A stretch of 64,000 bases of DNA from Osmia lignaria lignaria (Eukaryota; Arthropoda; Insecta; Hymenoptera; Megachilidae): positions 8,557,501 to 8,621,500 of the forward strand of contig NW_027478166.1 in NCBI RefSeq assembly GCF_051020975.1, in the 5' to 3' direction. A program made the translations under genes and the position numbers. Within the stretch, counting starts at the first letter, position 1. Every line of letters starts with the position of its first letter. A model generated the notes under the pieces. The model did no database searches. It was given only the letters and a program-made list of their open reading frames with translations, and had not been told where the DNA came from. Below, in pieces: positions 50,119-62,349 of this stretch.

Positions 50119-53100
50119 CATGATATTTTTTGATCAGATGCGTAGTTCTCGAGATATATCAAGATATTTAAAAGTTCCGAAGCCGCACCAACATAATAGA
50201 GATACAGAAACACCGTGGCCCCTTTCTTTGAGATAACTCTGCAGTATTGCGAGCTGTAAATGCCACGTCCAGCTTAGCTGTGCAGAAGAAGAACAACAAG
50301 AAGAAGAAATATCTCGAAATATGTCCGTCAGGCCCCTTCCCTCGAGATAAATCTGCAAATATCTCGGAAACGAAGCGAGCTATGGCAAAATGTTAAGAGA
50401 CCTTTTTTGTAGAGAATTAAGTTTCCTACTTTTTATGTTCTATGATATTTTTTGATCGGATGCGTAGTTCTCGAGATATATCAAGATATTTAAAAGTTCC
50501 GAAGCCGCACCAACATAATAGAGATACAGAAACACCGTGGCCCCTTTCTTTGAGATAACTCTGCACTATTGCGAGCTGCAAATGCCACTTCCAGCTTAGC
50601 TGTGCAGAAGAAGAACAACAAGAAGAAGACATATCTCGAAATATGTCCGTCAGACCCCTTCCCTTGAGATAAATCTGCAAATATCTCGGAAACGAAGCGA
50701 GCTATGGCAAAATGTTAAGAGACCTTTTTTGTAGAGAATTATGTTTCCCACAATTTACGTTCTATGATATTTTTTGATCAGAAGCGTAGTTTTCGAGATA
50801 TATCGAGATATTTAAAAGATCCGAAGCCGCACCAACATAATAGAGATACAGAAACACCGTGGCCCCTTTCTTCGAGATAACTCTGCACTATTGCGAGCTG
50901 CAAATGCCACTTCCAGCTTAGCTGTGCAGAAGAAGACCAACAAGAAGAAGAAATATCTCGAAATATGTCCGTCAGGCCCCTTCCCTTGAGATAAATCTGC
51001 AAATATCTCGGAAACGAAGCGAGCTATGGCAAAATGTTAAGAGACCTTATTTGTGGAGAATTAAGTTTCCTACTTTTTATGCTCTATGATATTATTTGAT
51101 CAGATGCGTAGTTCTCGAGATATATCAAGATATTTAAAAGTTCCGAAGCCGCACCAACATAATAGAGATACAGAAACACCGTGGCCCCTTTCTTTGAGAT
51201 AACTCTGCACTATTGCGAGCTGCAAATGCCACTTCCAGCTTAGCTGTGCAGAAGAAGAACAACAAGAAGAAGAAATATCTCGAAATATGTCCGTCAGGCC
51301 CCTTCCCTTGAGATAAATCTGCATATATCTCGGAAGCGAAGCGAGCTATGGCAAAATGTTAAGAGACCTTTTTTGTAGAGAATTATGTTTCCTACAATTT
51401 ATGTTCTATGATATTTTTTGATCAGAAGCGTAGTTTTCGAGATATATCAAGATATTTAAAAGTTCCGAAGCCGCACCAACATAATAGAGATACAGAAACA
51501 CCGTGGCCCCTTTCTTTCAGATAACTCTGCACTATTGCGAGCTGGAAATGCCACTTCCAGTTTAGCTGTGCAGAAGAAGAACAACAAGAAGAAGAAATAT
51601 CTCGAAATATGTCCGTCAGGCCCCTTCCCTTGAGATAAATCTGCAAGTATCTTGGAAACGAAGCGAGCTATGGCAAAATGTTAAGAGACCTTTTTTGTAG
51701 AGAATTAAGTTTCCTACTTTTTATGTTCTATGATATTTTTTGATCAGATGCGTAGTTCTCGAGATATATCAAGATATTTAAAAGTTCCGAAGCTGCACCA
51801 ACATAATAGAGATACAGAAACACCGTGGCCCCTTTCTTCGAGATAACTCTGCACCATTGCGAGCTGTAAATGCCACGTCCAGCTTAGCTGTGCAGAAGAA
51901 GAACAACAAGAAGAAGAAATATCTCGAAATATGTCCGTCAGGCCCCTTCCCTCGAGATAAATCTGCAAATATCTCGGAAACGAAGCGAGCTATGGCAAAA
52001 TGTTAAGAGACCTTTTTTGTAGAGAATTAAGTTTCCTACTTTTTATGTTCTATGATATTTTTTGATCGGATGCGTAGCTCTCGAGATATATCAAGATATT
52101 TAAAAGTTCCGAAGCCGCACCAACATAATAGAGATACAGAAACACCGTGGCCCCTTTCTTTGAGATAACTCTGCACTATTGCGAGCTGCAAATGCCACTT
52201 CCAGCTTAGCTGTGCAGAAGAAGACCAACAAGAAGAAGAAATATCTCGAAATATGTCCGTCAGGCCCCTTCCCTTGAGATAAATCTGCAAATATCTCGGA
52301 AACGAAGCGAGCTATGGCAAAATGTTAAGAGACCTTATTTGTGGAGAATTAAGTTTCCTACTTTTTATGCTCTATGATATTATTTGATCAGATGCGTAGT
52401 TCTCGAGATATATCAAGATATTTAAAGGTTCCGAAGCCGCACCAACATAATAGAGATACAGAAACACCGTGGCCCCTTTCTTTGAGATAACTCTGCACTA
52501 TTGCGAGCTGCAAATGCCACTTCCAGCTTAGCTGTGCAGAAGAAGAACAACAAGAAGAAGAAATATCTCGACATATGTCCGTCAGGCCCCTTCCCTTGAG
52601 ATAAATCTGCATATATCTCGGAAGCGAAGCGAGCTATGGCAAAATATTAAGAGACCTTTTTTGTAGAGAATTATGTTTCCTACAATTTATGTTCTATGAT
52701 ATTTTTTGATCAGAAGCGTAGTTTTCGAGATATATCAAGATATTTAAAAGTTCCGAAGCCGCACCAACATAATAGAGATACAGAAACACCGTGGCCCCTT
52801 TCTTTCAGATAACTCGGCACTACTGCGAGCTGGAAATGCCACTTCCAGTTTAGCTGTGCAGAAGAAGAACAACAAGAAGAAGAAATATCTCGAAATATGT
52901 CCGTCAGACCCCTTCCCTTGAGATAAATCTGCAAATATCTCGGAAACGAAGCGAGCTATGGCAAAATGTTAAGAGACATTTTTTGTAGAGAATTATGTTT
53001 CCTACAATTTATGTTCTATGATATTTTTTGATCAGAAGCGTAGTTTTCGAGATATATCAAGATATTTAAAAGTTCCGAAGCCGCACCAACATAATAGAGA

Positions 53101-54626
53101 TACAGAAACACCGTGGCCCCTTTCTTTCAGATAACTCTGCACTATTGCGAGCTGGAAATGCCACTTCCAGTTTAGCTGTGCAGAAGAAGAACAACAAGAA
53201 GAAGAAATATCTCGAAATATGTCCGTCAGGCCCCTTCCCTTGAGATAAATCTGCATATATCTCGGAAACGAAGCGAGCTATGGCAAAATGTTGAGAGACC
53301 TTTTTTGTAGAGAATTAAGTTTTCTACTTTTTATGTTCTATGATATTTTTTGATCAGATGCGTAGTTCTCGAGATATATCAAGATATTTAAAAGTTCCGA
53401 AGCCGCACCAACATAATAGAGATACAGAAACACCGTGGCCCCTTTCTTTGAGATAACTCGGCACTACTGCGAGCTGGAAATGCCACTTCCAGTTTAGCTG
53501 TGCAGAAGAAGAACAACAAGAAGAAGAAATATCTCGAAATATGTCCGTCAGACCCCCTCCCTTGAGATAAATCTGCAAATATCTCGGAAACGAAGCGAGC
53601 TATGGCAAAATGTTAAGAGACATTTTTTGTAGAGAATTATGTTTCCCACAATTTACGTTCTATGATATTTTTTGATCAGAAGCGTAGTTTTCGAGATATA
53701 TCGAGATATTTAAAAGATCCGAAGCCGCACCAACATAATAGAGATACAGAAACACCGTGGCCCCTTTCTTCGAGATAACTCTGCACTATTGCGAGCTGCA
53801 AATGCCACTTCCAGCTTAGCTGTGCAGAAGAAGACCAACAAGAAGAAGAAATATCTCGAAATATGTCCGTCAGGCCCCTTCCCTTGAGATAAATCTGCAA
53901 ATATCTCGGAAACGAAGCGAGCTATGGCAAAATGTTGAGAGACCTTATTTGTGGAGAATTAAGTTTCCTACTTTTTATTTTCTATGATATTATTTGATCA
54001 GATGCGTAGTTCTCGAGATATATCAAGATATTTAAAAGTTCCGAAGCCGCACCAACATAATAGAGATACAGAAACACCGTGGCCCCTTTCTTTGAGATAA
54101 CTCTGCACTATTGCGAGCTGCAAATGCCACTTCCAGCTTAGCTGTGCAGAAGAAGAACAACAAGAAGAAGAAATATCTCGAAATATGTCCGTCAGGCCCC
54201 TTCCCTTGAGATAAATCTGCATATATCTCGGAAGCGAAGCGAGCTATGGCAAAATGTTAAGAGACCTTTTTTGTAGAGAATTATGTTTCCTACAATTTAT
54301 GTTCTATGATATTTTTTGATCAGAAGCGTAGTTTTCGAGATATATCAAGATATTTAAAAGTTCCGAAGCCGCACCAACATAATAGAGATACAGAAACACC
54401 GTGGCCCCTTTCTTTCAGATAACTCTGCACTATTGCGAGCTGGAAATGCCACTTACAGCTTAGCTGTGCAGAAGAAGAACAACAAGAAGAAGAAATATCT
54501 CGAAATATGTCCGTCAGGCCCCTTCCCTTGAGATAAATCGGCAAGTATCTCGGAAACGAAGCGAGCTATGGCAAAATGTTGAGAGACCTTTTTTGTAGAG
54601 AATTAAGTTTCCTACTTTTTATGTTC
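50119..54626. repeat. Five- and nine-monomer repeat with one fused monomer
   Basis: The series 50119, 50441, 50763, 51085, 51407 is repeated from 51729, but the second round has four units because 52051 combines the 5' part of 50441 (GATCGGATG) with the 3' part of 50763 (GAAGACCAACAAG). The 50763-51085-51407 trio returns at 53661-53983-54305, 2,898 bp (nine monomers) on. Markers are CCACGTCCAGC (50119, 51729), GATATTATTTGATC with ATATATCTCGGAAGCG (51085, 52373, 53983), and TTTCTTTCAGATAAC (51407, 52695, 53017, 54305). Confidence 0.75.
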
Positions 54627-57600
54627 TATGATATTTTTTGATCAGATGCGTAGATCTCGAGATATATCAAGATATTTAAAAGTTCCGAAGCCGCACCAAC
54701 ATAATAGAGATACAGAAACACCGTGGCCCCTTTCTTTGAGATAACTCTGCACTAATGCGAGCTGCAAATGCCACTTCCAGCTTAGCTGTGCAGAAGAAGA
54801 ACAACAAGAAGAAGAAATATCACGAAATATGTCCGTTAGGCCCCTTCCCTTGAGATAAATCTGCAAATATCTCGGAAACGAAGCGAGCTATGGCAAAATG
54901 TTAACAGACCTTTTTGTAGCGAATTAAGTTTCCTACTTTTTATGTTCTATGATATTTTTTGATCAGATGCGTAGTTCTCGAGATATATCAAGATATTTAA
55001 AAGTTCCGAAGCCGCACCAACATAATAGAGATACAGAAACACCGTGGCCCCTTTCTTTGAGATAACTCTGCACTAGTGCGAGCCGCAAATGCCACTTCCA
55101 GCTTAGCTGTGCAGAAGAAGAACAACAAGAAGAAGAAATATCTCGAAATATGTCCGTCAGGCCCCTTCCCTTGAGATAAATCTGCAAATATCTCGGAAAC
55201 GAAGCGAGCTATTGCAAAATGTTAAGAGACCTTTTTTGTAGAGGATTGAGTTTCCTACTTTCTATGTTCTATGATATTTTTTGATCAGATGCGTAGTTCT
55301 CGAGATATATCAAGATATTTAAAAGTTAAGAAGCCGCACCAACATAATAGAGATACAGAAACACCGTGGCCCCTTTCTTTGAGATAACTCTGCACTATTG
55401 CGAGCTGCAAATGCCACTTCCAGCTTAGCTGTGCAGAAGAAGAACAACAAGAAGAAGAAATATCTCGAAATATGTCCGTCAGGCCCCTTCCCTTGAGATA
55501 AATCTGCAAATATCTCGGAAACGAAGCGAGCTATGGCAAAATGTTAAGAGACCTTTTTTGTATGGAATTATGTTTCCTACTTTTTATGTTCTATGATATT
55601 TTTTGATCAGACGCGTAGTTCTCGAGATATATCAAGATATTTAAAAGTTCCGAAGCCGCACCAACATAATAGAGATACAGAAACACCGTGGCTCCTTTCT
55701 TTTAGATAACTCTGCACTATTGCGACCTGGAAATGCCACTTCCAGTTTAGCTGTGCAGAAGAAGAACAACAAGAAGAAGAAATATCACGAAATATGTCCG
55801 TTAGGCCCCTTCCCTTGAGATAAATCTGCAAATATCTCGGAAACGAAGCGAGCTATGGCAAAATGTTAAGAGACCTTTTTTGTAGCGAATTAAGTTTCCT
55901 ACTTTTTATGTTCTATGATATTTTTTGATCAGATGCGTAGTTCTCGAGATATATCAAGATATTTAAAAGTTCCGAAGCCGCACGAACATAATAGAGATAC
56001 AGAAACACCGTGGCCCCTCTCTTTGAGATAACTCTGCACAATTGCGAGCTGCAAATGCCACTTCCAGCTTAGCTGTGCAGAAGAAGAACAACAAGAAGAA
56101 GAAATATCTCGAAATATGTCCGTCAGGCCCCTTCCCTTGAGATAAATCTGCAAATATCTCGGAAACGAAGCGAGCTATTGCAAAATGTTAAGAGACCTTT
56201 TTTGTAGAGGATTGAGTTTCCTACTTTCTATGTTCTATGATATTTTTTGATCAGATGCGTAGTTCTCGAGATATATCAAGATATTTAAAAGTTCCGAAGC
56301 CGCACCAACATAATAGAGATACAGAAACACCGTGGCCCCTTTCTTTGAGATAACTCTGCACTATTGCGAGCTGCAAATGCCACTTCCAGCTTAGCTGTGC
56401 AGAAGAAGAACAACAAGAAGAAGAAATATCTCGAAATATGTCCGTTAGGCCCCTTCCCTTGAGATAAATCTGCAAATATCTCGGAAACGAAGCGAGCTAT
56501 GGCAAAATGTTAAGAGACGTTTTTTGTAGAGAATTATGTTTCCTACAATTTATGTTCTATGATATTTTTTGATCTGAAGCGTAGTTTTCGAGATATATCG
56601 AGATATTTAAAAGTTCCGAAGCAGCACCAACATAATAGAGATACAGAAACACCGTGGCCCCTTTCTTTGAGATAACTCTGCACTAGTGCGAGCCGCAAAT
56701 GCCACTTGCAGCTTAGCTGTGCAGAAGAAGAACAACAAGAAGAAGAAATATCTCGAAATATGTCCGTCAGGCCCCTTCCCTTGAGATAAATCTGCAAATA
56801 TCTCGGAAACGAAGCGAGCTATTGCAAAATGTTCAGAGACCTTTTTTGTAGAGAATTGAGTTTCCTACTTTTTATGTTCTATGATATTTTTTGATCAGAT
56901 GCGTAGTTCTCGAGATATATCAAGATATTTAAAAGTTCCGAAGCCGCACCAACATAATAGAGATACAGAAACACCGTGGCCCCTTTCTTTCAGATAACTA
57001 TGCACTATTGCGAGCTGTAAATGCCACTTACAGCTTAGCTGTGCAGAAGAAGAACAACAAGAAGAAGAAATATCTCGAAATATGTCCGTCAGGCCACTTC
57101 CCTTGAGATAAATCTGCAAATATCTCGGAAACGAAGCGAGCTATGGCAAAATGTTAAGAGACCTTTTTTGTAGAGAATTATGTTTCCTACTTTTTATGTT
57201 CTATGATATTTTTTGATCAGACGCGTAGCTCTCGAGATATATCAAGATATTTAAAAGTTCCGAAGCCGCACCAACATAATAGAGATACAGAAACACCGTG
57301 GCCCCTCTCTTTGAGATAACTCTGCACTATTGCGAGCTGGAAATGCCACTTCCAGTTTAGCTGTGCAGAAGAAGAACAACAAGAAGAAGAAATATCTCGA
57401 AATATGTCCGTCAGGCCCCTTCCCTTGAGATAAATCGGCAAGTATCTCGGAAACGAAGCGAGCTATGGCAAAATGTTGAGAGACCTTTTTTGTAGAGAAT
57501 TAAGTTTCCTACTTTTTATGTTCTATGATATTTTTTGATCAGATGCGTAGATCTCGAGATATATCAAGATATTTAAAAGTTCCGAAGCCGCACCAACATA

Positions 57601-59454
57601 ATAGAGATACAGAAACACCGTGGCCCCTTTCTTTGAGATAACTCTGCACTATTGCGAGCTGCAAATGCCACTTCCAGCTTAGCTGTGCAGAAGAAGAACA
57701 ACAAGAAGAAGAAATATCTCGAAATATGTCCGTCAGGCCCCTTCCCTTGAGATAAATCTGCAAATATCTCGGAAACGAAGCGAGCTATGGCAAAATGTTA
57801 AGAGACCTTTTTTGTATGGAATTATGTTTCCTACTTTTTATGTTCTATGATATTTTTTGATCAGACGCGTAGTTCTCGAGATATATCAAGATATTTAAAA
57901 GTTCCGAAGCCGCACCAACATAATAGAGATACAGAAACACCGTGGCTCCTTTCTTTTAGATAACTCTGCACTATTGCGACCTGGAAATGCCACTTCCAGT
58001 TTAGCTGTGCAGAAGAAGAACAACAAGAAGAAGAAATATCACGAAATATGTCCGTTAGGCCCCTTCCCTTGAGATAAATCTGCAAATATCTCGGAAACGA
58101 AGCGAGCTATGGCAAAATGTTAAGAGACCTTTTTTGTAGCGAATTAAGTTTCCTACTTTTTATGTTCTATGATATTTTTTGATCAGATGCGTAGTTCTCG
58201 AGATATATCAAGATATTTAAAAGTTCCGAAGCCGCACGAACATAATAGAGATACAGAAACACCGTGGCCCCTCTCTTTGAGATAACTCTGCACAATTGCG
58301 AGCTGCAAATGCCACTTCCAGCTTAGCTGTGCAGAAGAAGAACAACAAGAAGAAGAAATATCTCGAAATATGTCCGTCAGGCCCCTTCCCTTGAGATAAA
58401 TCTGCAAATATCTCGGAAACGAAGCGAGCTATTGCAAAATGTTAAGAGACCTTTTTTGTAGAGGATTGAGTTTCCTACTTTCTATGTTCTATGATATTTT
58501 TTGATCAGATGCGTAGTTCTCGAGATATATCAAGATATTTAAAAGTTAAGAAGCCGCACCAACATAATAGAGATACAGAAACACCGTGGCCCCTTTCTTT
58601 GAGATAACTCTGCACTAATGCGAGCTGCAAATGCCACTTCCAGCTTAGCTGTGCAGAAGAAGAACAACAAGAAGAAGAAATATCACGAAATATGTCCGTT
58701 AGGCCCCTTCCCTTGAGATAAATCTGCAAATATCTCGGAAACGAAGCGAGCTATGGCAAAATGTTAACAGACCTTTTTGTAGCGAATTAAGTTTCCTACT
58801 TTTTATGTTCTATGATATTTTTTGATCAGATGCGTAGTTCTCGAGATATATCAAGATATTTAAAAGTTCCGAAGCCGCACCAACATAATAGAGATACAGA
58901 AACACCGTGGCCCCTTTCTTTGAGATAACTCTGCACTAGTGCGAGCCGCAAATGCCACTTCCAGCTTAGCTGTGCAGAAGAAGAACAACAAGAAGAAGAA
59001 ATATCTCGAAATATGTCCGTCAGGCCCCTTCCCTTGAGATAAATCTGCAAATATCTCGGAAACGAAGCGAGCTATTGCAAAATGTTAAGAGACCTTTTTT
59101 GTAGAGGATTGAGTTTCCTACTTTCTATGTTCTATGATATTTTTTGATCAGATGCGTAGTTCTCGAGATATATCAAGATATTTAAAAGTTAAGAAGCCGC
59201 ACCAACATAATAGAGATACAGAAACACCGTGGCCCCTTTCTTTGAGATAACTCTGCACTATTGCGAGCTGCAAATGCCACTTCCAGCTTAGCTGTGCAGA
59301 AGAAGAACAACAAGAAGAAGAAATATCTCGAAATATGTCCGTCAGGCCCCTTCCCTTGAGATAAATCTGCAAATATCTCGGAAACGAAGCGAGCTATGGC
59401 AAAATGTTAAGAGACCTTTTTTGTATGGAATTATGTTTCCTACTTTTTATGTTC
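54627..59454. repeat. Five-monomer HOR (1,609 bp), two copies around an interlude
   Basis: Types c, d, e, a, b occupy 54627-56235, and a, b, c, d, e occupy 57846-59454. Type c has CACTAATGCG, ATCACGAAATATG and a T5 tract making it 321 bp. Type d has CACTAGTGCGAGCC. Type e has AAAGTTAAGAAGCC with CACTATTGCG. Type a has GTGGCTCC with TTTTAGATAAC and GCGACCTGG. Type b has GCACGAACATAATAG with CACAATTGCG. The interlude 56236-57845 holds five other monomers, placing the two a copies seven monomers apart (2,254 bp). Confidence 0.8.
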
Positions 59455-62349
59455 TATGATATTTTTTGATCAGACGCGTAGTTCTCGAGATATATCAAGA
59501 TATTTAAAAGTTCCGAAGCCGCACCAACATAATAGAGATACAGAAACACCGTGGCTCCTTTCTTTTAGATAACTCTGCACTATTGCGACCTGGAAATGCC
59601 ACTTCCAGTTTAGCTGTGCAGAAGAAGAACAACAAGAAGAAGAAATATCACGAAATATGTCCGTTAGGCCCCTTCCCTTGAGATAAATCTGCAAATATCT
59701 CGGAAACGAAGCGAGCTATGGCAAAATGTTAAGAGACCTTTTTTGTAGCGAATTAAGTTTCCTACTTTTTATGTTCTATGATATTTTTTGATCAGATGCG
59801 TAGTTCTCGAGATATATCAAGATATTTAAAAGTTCCGAAGCCGCACGAACATAATAGAGATACAGAAACACCGTGGCCCCTCTCTTTGAGATAACTCTGC
59901 ACAATTGCGAGCTGCAAATGCCACTTCCAGCTTAGCTGTGCAGAAGAAGAACAACAAGAAGAAGAAATATCTCGAAATATGTCCGTCAGGCCCCTTCCCT
60001 TGAGATAAATCTGCAAATATCTCGGAAACGAAGCGAGCTATTGCAAAATGTTAAGAGACCTTTTTTGTAGAGGATTGAGTTTCCTACTTTCTATGTTCTA
60101 TGATATTTTTTGATCAGATGCGTAGTTCTCGAGATATATCAAGATATTTAAAAGTTAAGAAGCCGCACCAACATAATAGAGATACAGAAACACCGTGGCC
60201 CCTTTCTTTGAGATAACTCTGCACTAATGCGAGCTGCAAATGCCACTTCCAGCTTAGCTGTGCAGAAGAAGAACAACAAGAAGAAGAAATATCACGAAAT
60301 ATGTCCGTTAGGCCCCTTCCCTTGAGATAAATCTGCAAATATCTCGGAAACGAAGCGAGCTATGGCAAAATGTTAACAGACCTTTTTGTAGCGAATTAAG
60401 TTTCCTACTTTTTATGTTCTATGATATTTTTTGATCAGATGCGTAGTTCTCGAGATATATCAAGATATTTAAAAGTTCCGAAGCCGCACGAACATAATAG
60501 AGATACAGAAACACCGTGGCCCCTCTCTTTGAGATAACTCTGCACAATTGCGAGCTGCAAATGCCACTTCCAGCTTAGCTGTGCAGAAGAAGAACAACAA
60601 GAAGAAGAAATATCTCGAAATATGTCCGTCAGGCCCCTTCCCTTGAGATAAATCTGCAAATATCTCGGAAACGAAGCGAGCTATTGCAAAATGTTAAGAG
60701 ACCTTTTTTGTAGAGGATTGAGTTTCCTACTTTCTATGTTCTATGATATTTTTTGATCAGATGCGTAGTTCTCGAGATATATCAAGATATTTAAAAGTTA
60801 AGAAGCCGCACCAACATAATAGAGATACAGAAACACCGTGGCCCCTTTCTTTGAGATAACTCTGCACTAATGCGAGCTGCAAATGCCACTTCCAGCTTAG
60901 CTGTGCAGAAGAAGAACAACAAGAAGAAGAAATATCACGAAATATGTCCGTTAGGCCCCTTCCCTTGAGATAAATCTGCAAATATCTCGGAAACGAAGCG
61001 AGCTATGGCAAAATGTTAACAGACCTTTTTGTAGCGAATTAAGTTTCCTACTTTTTATGTTCTATGATATTTTTTGATCAGATGCGTAGTTCTCGAGATA
61101 TATCAAGATATTTAAAAGTTCCGAAGCCGCACCAACATAATAGAGATACAGAAACACCGTGGCCCCTTTCTTTGAGATAACTCTGCACTAGTGCGAGCCG
61201 CAAATGCCACTTCCAGCTTAGCTGTGCAGAAGAAGAACAACAAGAAGAAGAAATATCTGGAAATATGTCAGTTAGGCCCCTTCCCTTGAGATAAATCTGC
61301 AAATATCTCGGAAACGAAGCGAGCTATGGCAAAATGTTAAGAGACCTTTTTTGTAGCGAATTAAGTTTCCTACTTTTTATGTTCTATGATATTTTTTGAT
61401 CAGATGCGTAGTTCTCGAGATATATCAAGATATTTAAAAGTTCCGAAGCCGCACGAACATAATAGAGATACAGAAACACCGTGGCCCCTCTCTTTGAGAT
61501 AACTCTGCACAATTGCGAGCTGCAAATGCCACTTCCAGCTTAGCTGTGCAGAAGAAGAACAACAAGAAGAAGAAATATCTCGAAATATGTCCGTCAGGCC
61601 CCTTCCCTTGAGATAAATCTGCAAATATCTCGGAAACGAAGCGAGCTATTGCAAAATGTTAAGAGACCTTTTTTGTAGAGGATTGAGTTTCCTACTTTCT
61701 ATGTTCTATGATATTTTTTGATCAGATGCGTAGTTCTCGAGATATATCAAGATATTTAAAAGTTAAGAAGCCGCACCAACATAATAGAGATACAGAAACA
61801 CCGTGGCCCCTTTCTTTGAGATAACTCTGCACTAATGCGAGCTGCAAATGCCACTTCCAGCTTAGCTGTGCAGAAGAAGAACAACAAGAAGAAGAAATAT
61901 CACGAAATATGTCCGTTAGGCCCCTTCCCTTGAGATAAATCTGCAAATATCTCGGAAACGAAGCGAGCTATGGCAAAATGTTAACAGACCTTTTTGTAGC
62001 GAATTAAGTTTCCTACTTTTTATGTTCTATGATATTTTTTGATCAGATGCGTAGTTCTCGAGATATATCAAGATATTTAAAAGTTCCGAAGCCGCACCAA
62101 CATAATAGAGATACAGAAACACCGTGGCCCCTTTCTTTGAGATAACTCTGCACTAGTGCGAGCCGCAAATGCCACTTCCAGCTTAGCTGTGCAGAAGAAG
62201 AACAACAAGAAGAAGAAATATCTGGAAATATGTCAGTTAGGCCCCTTCCCTTGAGATAAATCTGCAAACATCTCGGAAACGAAGCGAGCTATGGCGAAAT
62301 GTTGAGAGACCTTTTTTGTAGAGAATTAGGTTTCCTACTATTTATGTTC
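59455..62349. repeat. Three-monomer HOR of 965 bp, three successive copies
   Basis: 59455-60419 (a, b, c), 60420-61384 (b, c, d') and 61385-62349 (b, c, d') are each 965 bp because each includes one 321 bp type c monomer. Type d' (61063, 62028) carries ATATCTGGAAATATG and GTCAGTTAGG. The block is built from the same types as the five-monomer HOR to its left, shortened by loss of e and a. Confidence 0.82.
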
